This document shows positions 24,669 through 32,066 of a stretch of DNA of 64,000 bases, in pieces. Location of the stretch: assembly GCA_963663845.2 (NCBI GenBank), contig OY760650.2:2976001-3040000 (forward strand). The letters are read 5' to 3'. The number at the start of each line of letters is the position of its first letter. The first letter of the stretch is position 1. Position numbers and translations under genes: made by a program. This stretch comes from Versatilivorator sp963663845. GTDB lineage: Bacteria > Acidobacteriota > Terriglobia > Versatilivoradales > Versatilivoraceae. The notes beneath the pieces are model-generated. The model saw only the letters and a list, made by a program, of their open reading frames with translations. It did not search any database and had not been told where the DNA came from.

Positions 24669-26174
24669 ATGCGATTCAGACCATTGGTCAAGGCCGTAAC
24701 GGCCCTTCTCTTGCTGACAGGAGGCGCCCTATCCGCGCAAGAGGTCCACAACGGACAGGGGGAAATGGCGGGTGAGGTCACCGAGACCAGCGTGATTCTG
24801 CAGTCCCGCTTGACGCGGGGCACGGCGTTGGTGGATGGAGATCTTCCGGGCAGCCCCGGGGTCGCCCGTTTCGAGCTGTCGGCGGCCGAGGATTTTGCCG
24901 ACCCGAGGGTGACCGAGTGGATGACCGCGTTGCCCCGGAACGACCATATCGTCAAGACCCGGGTATCGGGATTGACCCCGGCCACCCGCTATCACTACCG
25001 GCTGCGCTACGGTGTCGATCAGGGGAGTACCAGGCTCGGTCCCGCCGCCACTTTCAAGACCCTGGCCGGACGGGAAGGGAGCGCCGTGGTGAGCTTCGTG
25101 GTGGTGACCGGGATGAACTACGCCTTCTTCCAGGACGGCGCTCCCCAGTTCCAGAGGCCCAAATACGAAGGCCACGACAAGGCCCTGGGCTATCCGGCTC
25201 TGGCCACCATCCTGCGCATGAAGCCCGATTTCTTTGTCGGTACCGGAGACAACGTCTACTACGACCACCCGGCCGACTCTCGCGCCCGAACCCGGGCCGA
25301 GCTGCGGAAAAAGTGGCACGAGCAGTTCGTGCAGCCCAGGTTCATCGACTTGTTCCGACAGGTTCCGACCTATTGGGAGAAGGACGATCACGACCACCGC
25401 TTCAACGACTCCGATCCCCACACTCCCGTGCAGGGCTACCACGCCTGGGTGGAAGACAAGGAGAATCCGGAACTGGCCCGACAGCCCTCCAACGCCCTGG
25501 GCATCGAGATCTTTCGGGAGCAGGTGCCGGTGGTGGACCCGGCGGACAAGGAGGCGGTGACCTACCGTACCCACCGGATCAGCCGGGAGCTGCAGATCTG
25601 GCTGGTCGAGGGCCGCGACTACCGCAGCCCCAATAGTATGGACGACGGTCCGGCCAAGACCCTGTGGGGGAAGGCGCAGCTCGCCTGGCTGAAGCGGACG
25701 CTGCTGGAATCGGACGCCCCCTTCAAGATCCTGATCTCACCCACGGCCATGGTGGGTCCCGACGGCGCCGCCAAGCGGGACAGCCATGCCAACATCGGCG
25801 GGTTCCGGCACGAGGCCGGGGAGTTCTTCGGCTGGCTGGACCGGAACAGTCCGGTCAAGAGGAATTTCTATCTCATCTGCGGTGACCGCCACTGGCAGTA
25901 TCACGCCGTCCATCCCGGCGGCGTGGAGGAGTTCGCCTGCGGAGCCCTCTGCGACCCCAACGCCTTCGCGGCCATTTCACCCGGCGACCCCAACTCGACC
26001 GACCCCGAGGGCAGGATCATCCACAAGTACACTCAGCGGGGCCAGTCCGGCGGTTTCTTGCGGGTGCGGGTCCATCCAGCGGCCGGAGACAGGCCGGCTC
26101 AGGCCGAGTTCGCCTTCTACGACGAGCTGGGAACGCTGCTCTACCGGACCCTGAAGATAGCTCACCGGCCTTGA
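24669..26174 (+). CDS. PhoD-like alkaline phosphatase/phosphodiesterase
   Basis: The product of 501 residues begins with a Sec signal peptide (cleavage near LSAQEV). An N-terminal fibronectin-like domain follows, with GLTPATRYHYRLRY at about 103-116. The metallophosphoesterase core shows FVGTGDNVYYDHP (about 188-200), KDDHDHRFND (about 237-246) and CGDRHWQYH (about 403-411), which supply metal ligands in PhoD enzymes. It probably releases phosphate from organic esters outside the cytoplasm. AAGGGG precedes the ATG. The gene ends six bases from the convergent PhyH gene. Confidence 0.85.
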   Translation: MRFRPLVKAVTALLLLTGGALSAQEVHNGQGEMAGEVTETSVILQSRLTRGTALVDGDLPGSPGVARFELSAAEDFADPRVTEWMTALPRNDHIVKTRVSGLTPATRYHYRLRYGVDQGSTRLGPAATFKTLAGREGSAVVSFVVVTGMNYAFFQDGAPQFQRPKYEGHDKALGYPALATILRMKPDFFVGTGDNVYYDHPADSRARTRAELRKKWHEQFVQPRFIDLFRQVPTYWEKDDHDHRFNDSDPHTPVQGYHAWVEDKENPELARQPSNALGIEIFREQVPVVDPADKEAVTYRTHRISRELQIWLVEGRDYRSPNSMDDGPAKTLWGKAQLAWLKRTLLESDAPFKILISPTAMVGPDGAAKRDSHANIGGFRHEAGEFFGWLDRNSPVKRNFYLICGDRHWQYHAVHPGGVEEFACGALCDPNAFAAISPGDPNSTDPEGRIIHKYTQRGQSGGFLRVRVHPAAGDRPAQAEFAFYDELGTLLYRTLKIAHRP

Positions 26175-26180
26175 GCCCGA

Positions 26181-27032
26181 TCAGTCCATTTTCTTCTGGG
26201 ACCCGGCGGGGTGATAGTAGGGGGCCAGCAGCAGGTGGGACTTGACCGGGTCGGCCTGGGTGCGCCGCAGCAGGTCCGCCGAGGGCTCGCAGCCGGGCCA
26301 GTTCTCCATGTAGGAGGGGCCGTACTGGAACTCCAGCCAGGATTGGCTTTCCAGGCGGGGCGGCCTCAGGGCATGAGAGACGTTCTCGGTAAAGACCACC
26401 GCCGAGCCGGCCGTCAGGGGCAGGTCCAGCAGGGGAGGAACCTGGTCCAGCTCCCGGTCGGCGTAGGGGTGGGGCAGGTAGCACTTGTGGCTTCCGGGGA
26501 TCAGGCAGAAGGCTCCATCCCCCGCATTGGTGTCGTCCAGCGCAATCAGGCAGGTCACCAGCAGGCAACGGAATTCCCCCTCGGGGCCGCAACGGTAGCG
26601 CGCATATCGCCGCGGGTCGGCCCGTCCGCCCTGGGTCAGGCGGCCGCGGCTCCCCACTCCCCGAATCCTTGCCCGGGAAGCAATCAGGCGAAACTGCCGT
26701 CTCCAGATGAGCGCCTGCAGGTGGCGCAGCAGGGGCTGCAGGGCCATGGCCTCTTCCAGGACGCCCCCGGCTTCGATGATGTTGAGCAGCTCGACCTCGG
26801 AGCCGTCCCCGCGTCGGAGGCTGACCCCGGCGGAGGGCGTCTGGGCCAGGCTCTGGACGCCAATCCGCGCCTGTTCTACCTGGCTCGGACTCAATACCTC
26901 CGGCAGGAGGGCGTATCCGGCGATATCGAAGAAGTGCTGCTCTTCCAACGAGAGCAGTTGCCGGCCGCTTCCCGTCTGCAGGTCGAAGACGTCTTCCTCG
27001 GTGGGGAGTGGTTGGATTGGAGTCGTGTCCAC
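26181..27032 (-). CDS. PhyH-like protein without the usual HxD motif
   Basis: The 283-residue protein resembles PhyH/EctD-type oxygenases: an N-terminal FFDIAGYALLPEVLSPSQVE, a middle TCLIALDDTNAGDGAFCLIP and GSHKCYLPH, and a C-terminal NVSHALRPP that supplies the distal histidine. The normal HxD pair should precede the ALDDTNAGDGAF strand by about 35-45 residues. The segment there (ASRARIRGVGSRGRLTQ) has neither histidine nor aspartate, so iron binding may be lost. The start is a GTG at 27032, with no strong ribosome-binding site. The related gene at 27138 is on the same strand, 105 bases upstream. Confidence 0.7.
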   Translation of the reverse strand: MDTTPIQPLPTEEDVFDLQTGSGRQLLSLEEQHFFDIAGYALLPEVLSPSQVEQARIGVQSLAQTPSAGVSLRRGDGSEVELLNIIEAGGVLEEAMALQPLLRHLQALIWRRQFRLIASRARIRGVGSRGRLTQGGRADPRRYARYRCGPEGEFRCLLVTCLIALDDTNAGDGAFCLIPGSHKCYLPHPYADRELDQVPPLLDLPLTAGSAVVFTENVSHALRPPRLESQSWLEFQYGPSYMENWPGCEPSADLLRRTQADPVKSHLLLAPYYHPAGSQKKMD

Positions 27033-27137
27033 GGCTGAACGGTGCTCGTTTCAGAGGGGCCGCCTGCCTGCCAGGTGCCCGGGCAGCCCGGTCCGGGAGC
27101 GGGTTTTCCTTACCGGCGCGTCCTTATCTGCCCGGGA

Positions 27138-27965
27138 TCATGCGGTGACAAGGTCGGCGGGCGAGTTTTCGAACGGCGCCGGTCCCCGGACCAGCTCCAA
27201 CCGGCGCGGATTGGCCCTCGACTCGAAGCCGGGCGCCACCTCGGTCAACCGGCCCCAGGCGCACTGAAAGGCGGGGGCATAGGAATAGAACAGGGTTCGA
27301 CGCACTCTGGAGCCCCGGTTCTCCACGGCTCCGTGGGACAGGTCCTCGGAAAAGAGCACGGCGTCTCCCGCCTCGCAGGGCAGAGGCCGCACCAGCGGAT
27401 GGGCAGGATCGGGAATCTGTCCCACCAGCGGGTTGCGAAAGTGACTCTTGTGGCTTCCGGGGATGACGGCGAAACAGCCGTCCTCGACGCCCACCTCGGT
27501 CAGGGCAAAGGATATCTTGATGCTGGCGCAGCGAAAGGCATCCTGCTCGAAGGCATATTCGCTGTAGGGCAGCAGCTCGGCATAGCCGTGGTGGAAAACG
27601 AAACCTCCTCCGCCATGGCGCGACATGAAGCTGGCCGCGTCAAGCCGCATGGGTACTCCGATGGTTTCTTCCAGGTAGGGAAGGGTGGCGGGCCAGTCGA
27701 TCAGCTCCTCGAAGGGGCCGCCGCAGGGAAGGATGTTGCCGGAGTAGTCCGCCAGTCCCAGTTGCGGCGCCGGACCCACCTGGGCATAGACGTTGTCCTG
27801 CTGGTACTTCCGGGCCAGGTTGAGGGCCTCCACCTCCTGGTCGCTCAGGGTCTCCAGCCGGTCGATGCTCTCGTTCATGACAGCCAGAACCGGCGGCGGC
27901 AGGACCTTCCTCAGCACCAGGTAGCCATTGAGATCGAACAGATACCGCTCTTCCGCAGTGACCAT
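27138..27965 (-). CDS. phytanoyl-CoA dioxygenase (PhyH) family protein
   Basis: This is a predicted Fe(II)/2-oxoglutarate oxygenase of 275 residues. The N-terminus (ERYLFDLNGYLVLRKVL) is typical. FVFHHGYAELL may supply the metal-binding segment, although a strict HxD is not seen there. The later part has ALTEVGVEDGCFAVIPGSHK and LSHGAVENRGSRVRRTLFY, which supply the distal histidine and arginine. The ATG at 27965 is preceded by GGGGG. It is divergent from the DUF4143 ATPase gene and lies just upstream of a second PhyH-like gene on the same strand. Confidence 0.75.
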   Translation of the reverse strand: MVTAEERYLFDLNGYLVLRKVLPPPVLAVMNESIDRLETLSDQEVEALNLARKYQQDNVYAQVGPAPQLGLADYSGNILPCGGPFEELIDWPATLPYLEETIGVPMRLDAASFMSRHGGGGFVFHHGYAELLPYSEYAFEQDAFRCASIKISFALTEVGVEDGCFAVIPGSHKSHFRNPLVGQIPDPAHPLVRPLPCEAGDAVLFSEDLSHGAVENRGSRVRRTLFYSYAPAFQCAWGRLTEVAPGFESRANPRRLELVRGPAPFENSPADLVTA

Positions 27966-28038
27966 GCCCACCCCCTTGTGACAGGACCTTGCGGGCCTCA
28001 TGGTAGCAGATAGCCGTCAGCGTCGCCAACGACCCCTT

Positions 28039-28086
28039 GTAATCATGTAATAGTAAAATATATATTTGAATTATCATGATTATACT
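28039..28086. promoter_or_regulatory. AT-rich inverted-repeat region, possible promoter/operator
   Basis: This AT-rich tract between divergent genes has GTAATCATGTAAT (28039-28051) and the near-inverse ATTATCATGATTAT (28070-28083). TATACT at 28081-28086 resembles a -10 box ten to twenty bases before the ATPase start at 28102. The arrangement would suit a dimeric repressor overlapping a promoter. No recognisable -35 box is at the right distance. Confidence 0.3.
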
Positions 28087-28101
28087 GTTAGGATCCGGCT
28101 T

Positions 28102-29349
28102 ATGCTGATCAGTCGTAATCTTGCACCACAATTGGTGAAAGCGGCGTCTCAACTACCGGTCGTGACGCTCACCGGGCCTCGGCAAAGCGGCAAAACCACG
28201 TTGTGCCGAGCCTTGTTCCCGCGGCATCCATACGTGACGCTCGAGGCTCCGGACGACCGTGCCTTCGCGACTGAAGATCCCCGGGCGTTCTTGGCTCGAT
28301 TTCCAAGAGGCGCCGTCATCGACGAGGTGCAACGCGTTCCCGATCTCCTTTCCTATCTGCAAGGCATCGTCGACCACGATCCATCGCCGGGGCGCTGGAT
28401 TCTCACCGGTTCGCAAAATTTGTCCTTGCTGGAGTCGGTCAGTCAATCGCTGGCCGGGCGGACGGCAATGCATCACTTGCTTCCACTGACCCGAGACGAG
28501 GTTGCTCGCTTTCCCAAACATCCCAAGCACCTCGAAGAGGCCCTTTGGGTTGGCGGGTACCCTCGCATCTTCGACCGCGACCTCGATCCGGTGGATTGGC
28601 TTCGCTCATATGTCGCCACCTATCTCGAACGGGATGTGCGAACGATCAGCAACGTCAGCGACTTGGCGACATTCCAACGGTTCCTCGAACTGTGCGCCGG
28701 ACGTACGGCCCGGTTGCTCAACTACTCGTCGCTGGCCAACGACTGCGCCATTTCACAGCCAAGCGCAAAGGCCTGGATCAGCATTCTGGAGGCGAGTCTC
28801 GTCGTCTTCCACCTGCCGGCGTTTCACGCAAACCTGCGCAAGCGGCTCGTGAAGATGCCAAAGCTGTTCTTCTACGACACCGGCCTGGTCTGTTGGCTTC
28901 TGGGTATCCGGACACCGGAGCAGCTACGATCGCACCCACTTCGCGGTGCGATCTTCGAGACCTGGGTCGTCTCCGAGATCGTGAAACACCGAACCAACCG
29001 AGGCGAGACGGGTGGTTTGTCATTCTATCGCGAGAGCAACGGCGCCGAGATCGACCTGGTCATCGATCGAGCTGATCGCATCACCCTGGTGGAGGCCAAG
29101 TCCGCCGCGACTCCATCGTCGAGCTTATTCGACGGCGTAAAGCGAGTTCGGCGGCATCTCGGCAAGCTGTCCCGCCCGTGTGAGGTTGCGGTCGCCTATG
29201 GCGGCGATCAATTTCAACAGCGTGCCGAGGGTCGGCTGATACCCTGGCGCATGTTGGGCGCGGTCGGTGTTCCGGACTCTACGCCTCCGACATCGCCATC
29301 AATGAGGGAGAACAGCAGCCTGTCGACTTTGTCCCGGGCGAGGAACTGA
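28102..29349 (+). CDS. DUF4143 AAA ATPase, possibly with altered 3' end
   Basis: The N-terminal AAA_14 domain has the Walker A segment LTGPRQSGKTTL (about 20-31), the Walker B segment GAVIDEVQRVPDL and LTGSQNLSLL. The C-terminal DUF4143 domain contains FYDTGLVCWLLGIR and a nuclease-like segment, SNGAEIDLVID then LVEAKSA. The role of this common family is not established. The ATG at 28102 follows AT-rich DNA. The last ~25 codons (after WRMLGAVG) do not resemble the family. They run over a second protein-like reading frame (29286-29471), which suggests that the original 3' end was replaced. Confidence 0.8.
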   Translation: MLISRNLAPQLVKAASQLPVVTLTGPRQSGKTTLCRALFPRHPYVTLEAPDDRAFATEDPRAFLARFPRGAVIDEVQRVPDLLSYLQGIVDHDPSPGRWILTGSQNLSLLESVSQSLAGRTAMHHLLPLTRDEVARFPKHPKHLEEALWVGGYPRIFDRDLDPVDWLRSYVATYLERDVRTISNVSDLATFQRFLELCAGRTARLLNYSSLANDCAISQPSAKAWISILEASLVVFHLPAFHANLRKRLVKMPKLFFYDTGLVCWLLGIRTPEQLRSHPLRGAIFETWVVSEIVKHRTNRGETGGLSFYRESNGAEIDLVIDRADRITLVEAKSAATPSSSLFDGVKRVRRHLGKLSRPCEVAVAYGGDQFQQRAEGRLIPWRMLGAVGVPDSTPPTSPSMRENSSLSTLSRARN

Positions 29350-29471
29350 GGTTGACCGATGCCGCCGGAAACAGGCTCCAAGTGCGGATTCTCGATATCG
29401 TCGGCCGGCCGGTGCTTGTCGAGTATTGCAGCAGATTTGAAGGCCTTCGCAAGACCGGGCCGCCAGGTTGA
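29286..29471 (+). pseudogene. fragment of an unidentified gene in a second frame
   Basis: The +1-shifted frame reads for 62 codons as a well-formed protein tail (EELRLTDAAGNRLQVRILD, then GRPVLVEYCSRFEGLR) up to a TGA at 29471. No start or ribosome-binding site is visible, and its first third overlaps the ATPase gene's atypical end. I infer the 3' remnant of another gene. I do not recognise the family. Confidence 0.35.
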
Positions 29472-29514
29472 GAGCAGGCGGGTGCTTTTGCTCGATTTCC
29501 CATAGAGAGGACCC

Positions 29515-30129
29515 ATGGAGTTTCCATCGATCCACAAGGACGGATTGTCGGTGTACTCCGAGTTTCTACCGATCCACAAGGACGGATCGCCGGTGTACGC
29601 CGGATTCTGGAAGAGGTTTGGGGCGTTGCTCGTCGACAACTTTGTCCTGATCCCCGTCGGGGTGATTTTCATCTTGATCGAGGGGAAATCCATTTGGAGC
29701 GCCATAGTAGCCACGGTAGCTTTCACCGTTTTCTATGCTGCCTACAACATCTATTTTCACTACCGATACGGTGCAACCCTGGGGAAGATGGCTACCGACA
29801 TCAAGGTAACGCGCCCCGATGGTTCACCAATAGGAATCAAGCAAGCGTTTCTTCGCTCCAGTGTGGAATGCGGCCTGTTGATAACGGAGATGGTTGCTCG
29901 ACTGATTGCGTTAAGCAATGCCGATGCAGAGCAGTACCTGTCGGAGGACTGGGTCGGGCGGGAAGAATATCTGTTGGCGTTCATTCCTGCGTGGCACGGA
30001 GCCGTTGAAACCATCTACTGGTTGTGGACCTGGAGTGAAGTCGTCTTCCTGCTTTTCAACGAACGCAAGAGAGCCCTTCACGACCTCATTGCGGAGACTG
30101 TGGTCGTACAAAAGAGGTTCGCGAAGTAA
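29515..30129 (+). CDS. RDD-family membrane protein with N-terminal 14-residue duplication
   Basis: This is a 204-residue membrane protein with about three to four hydrophobic segments (for instance NFVLIPVGVIFILI). The family pattern is visible in FWKRFGALLVDNFVLIP near the start, GATLGKMATDIKVTRPDG in the middle, and RKRALHDLIAETVVV at the end. The RDD family is thought to include transporters or membrane regulators. The first 28 residues are two copies of a 14-residue unit (IHKDGLSVYSEF and IHKDGSPVYAGF), a DNA-level 42-base tandem duplication. The VWFA gene starts 10 bases later, so it is probably co-transcribed. Confidence 0.75.
   Translation: MEFPSIHKDGLSVYSEFLPIHKDGSPVYAGFWKRFGALLVDNFVLIPVGVIFILIEGKSIWSAIVATVAFTVFYAAYNIYFHYRYGATLGKMATDIKVTRPDGSPIGIKQAFLRSSVECGLLITEMVARLIALSNADAEQYLSEDWVGREEYLLAFIPAWHGAVETIYWLWTWSEVVFLLFNERKRALHDLIAETVVVQKRFAK
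29518..29601 (+). repeat. 42-bp tandem duplication inside the RDD gene
   Basis: Two adjacent copies (29518-29559 and 29560-29601) start with GAGTTTC and share the core ATCCACAAGGACGGAT and GTGTAC. The duplication keeps the reading frame and doubles the charged N-terminal peptide of the membrane protein. Confidence 0.8.
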
Positions 30130-30139
30130 GGTGGTCCAA

Positions 30140-31996
30140 TTGTCCTTGAAGAGAGCCTGGTCCTTCAACCGGCTCACTCAACTCGCTCTGTTGCTGGCAT
30201 TGTCCGCGCAGTCGGCCGTACTTGCGGCATCCCCCAACCAGTTCGTCCGCTTCACTTGGGAAGAGCACTCGGGCAAAGGCAAGACCGAGTTCCGGCGCGT
30301 TGTTCTCGGCAATCAGGGTCCCGTCCGGATCCGGGTGAAGCAACGGAAGCACGATCCGGTCGAACTCGAATTCGATCTGAAACCGCATCTGCAGTCCAAT
30401 CTGGTCCGGAATCTGTTTCACCTCTTTACTCAGTCCCGCTCCTTCCAAAAGGAAGGGAAAAGGTCCCGCCGACGGATGCCGAAAGCGAGGGGAAAGTCAA
30501 CCATCCGAGTTGACTACGGCAACGAAAACATGGTCGGAACCCGGTTGGTTGCCGTCGCCAGGAGTGACGCCAAGCTCCAGAGCATTCATGCCTTTTTCAA
30601 GAACCTCTGCGAGCAGGAACTTGCCTTGCTGGAACTGAATGGGGCCGTCGCTCAGGATGGCTCGAGGTTGCTCGCGAAGCTGAAAGAATTGGATCGGAAT
30701 CTGAGGTCTTCGCGAGTGCCGGCGCCGGACCGCCTGATTCCCGTGTTGCAACGCATTGCCCAGGACCCGGCCGTGATGAAGGGCGCAAGGACCCTGGCCT
30801 TTCGAATAGCCCAAGGGATTCGGTCCTCGATGGCCGCAGTAGGCGAAGGTCAAGGGGACAAGGCAATGCAAGCGGAGCAGTCTCAACAGCAGGGGAGCGG
30901 TCCTCCTCGGGAGATGCCTAATCCATCTTCCGAAGACGGAACGATCCGAGTCTTTGTGGAACTGGTGGAAATGGACGTCATCGTGACGGACCGGAATGGA
31001 CGCCACGTCACGGATCTCCGGAAAGAGGACTTCGTGGTTCTGCAGGACGGCAGCCCCCAAGAAATACAGAGCCTGTCCTACCAATGGGTGCAACCGCCCA
31101 CGGTGGATCTTCAGAGCGAGGCTCCGGCATCGCAAGCCTCCCCCGATTCTGCGGCCGCATCGGCGTCGACATCGAATCCTGAGTTGCAGAGACGCCTCAT
31201 CGCCGTGGTAGTGGACGAGTTGGGGATAGACCAGAGGGATATGTCTCAAATCCGGACGGGGCTGAAGGAATTTGTGGACAAGCAAGTTCAAGCCAATGAT
31301 CTGGTGGCTTTCGTTCGCGCTGGCGTGGGGACCGATGGGATCTCTTTCACTTCGGACAAGGCGCTTCTTCGAAAGGCGCTGGACAAGATCAAGGTCAACT
31401 CCTCCAGCCGTCCAGGACTGAACCACAATACGCTGGTCGCGCGAGATAGGGTGAGCGGGTCCTCGCCCTTCAGGCAGGCGAACCTTACCCTGTACACCCT
31501 CGACGCACTCTTGAACACCGTCGCCATGATGGAGAATTTGCCCTTTCGCAAATCTGTGGTCTTTATTTCAGGCGGCTTGCCGCTCGTCTACTACAGCAAG
31601 ATCGATCGGGACATACGAAGCACGATGCGTCGTCTGACAGATGCCTGCCACCGGGCCTCGGTGATCATCTACTCCATCGAGGCGGAAGGGCTGAGAATGT
31701 TGTCGCAATACAATGCGGATTCGGAACTGCCCCGAAGGGGAGGCGGTGCAAGGAATGGGCTCGACGGCAGATTCGATCTGGCCGAGCAAACCGGCGGTGT
31801 GTACTTTCAATCCCGCAATTCCCCTCATATCGCCACCCATCGGATCCTCCAAGACCTGCAAGGGTACTACCTCCTGGCCTATACCCCGGATTCACCAGGC
31901 CCCCAGTCCCTCAACCGTCGCCATGACAAGATCAAAGTCAGAGTCAAGAAACGAGGCCTGCAAGTCCGGGCTCGCTCGGCTGCTTTCGGGAAGTAG
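30140..31996 (+). CDS. VWFA-related acidobacterial-type secreted protein
   Basis: The 618-residue product has a signal peptide (LALLLALSAQSAVLA) and is probably exported. A linker region with charged helices follows. The family signature comes next, IVTDRNGRHVTDLRKEDFVVLQDG, then the VWFA-like domain with LIAVVVDELGIDQRD and KSVVFISGGLPLVYY, and the C-terminal DLQGYYLLAYTPDSPGPQ. In this family the classical MIDAS motif is often degenerate, as here. The start is uncertain: a TTG at 30140 has AAGG eight bases upstream, and a GTG at 30131 is an alternative. The gene follows the RDD gene by 10 bases and precedes a larger VWFA gene by 70 bases. Confidence 0.8.
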   Translation: MSLKRAWSFNRLTQLALLLALSAQSAVLAASPNQFVRFTWEEHSGKGKTEFRRVVLGNQGPVRIRVKQRKHDPVELEFDLKPHLQSNLVRNLFHLFTQSRSFQKEGKRSRRRMPKARGKSTIRVDYGNENMVGTRLVAVARSDAKLQSIHAFFKNLCEQELALLELNGAVAQDGSRLLAKLKELDRNLRSSRVPAPDRLIPVLQRIAQDPAVMKGARTLAFRIAQGIRSSMAAVGEGQGDKAMQAEQSQQQGSGPPREMPNPSSEDGTIRVFVELVEMDVIVTDRNGRHVTDLRKEDFVVLQDGSPQEIQSLSYQWVQPPTVDLQSEAPASQASPDSAAASASTSNPELQRRLIAVVVDELGIDQRDMSQIRTGLKEFVDKQVQANDLVAFVRAGVGTDGISFTSDKALLRKALDKIKVNSSSRPGLNHNTLVARDRVSGSSPFRQANLTLYTLDALLNTVAMMENLPFRKSVVFISGGLPLVYYSKIDRDIRSTMRRLTDACHRASVIIYSIEAEGLRMLSQYNADSELPRRGGGARNGLDGRFDLAEQTGGVYFQSRNSPHIATHRILQDLQGYYLLAYTPDSPGPQSLNRRHDKIKVRVKKRGLQVRARSAAFGK

Positions 31997-32066
31997 AAGC
32001 CTTGGATTTTTCGACAGGCGAAAATGGTTGTCGCCACACCGGAAGGAATGTTTTAGCCTCTACGCC

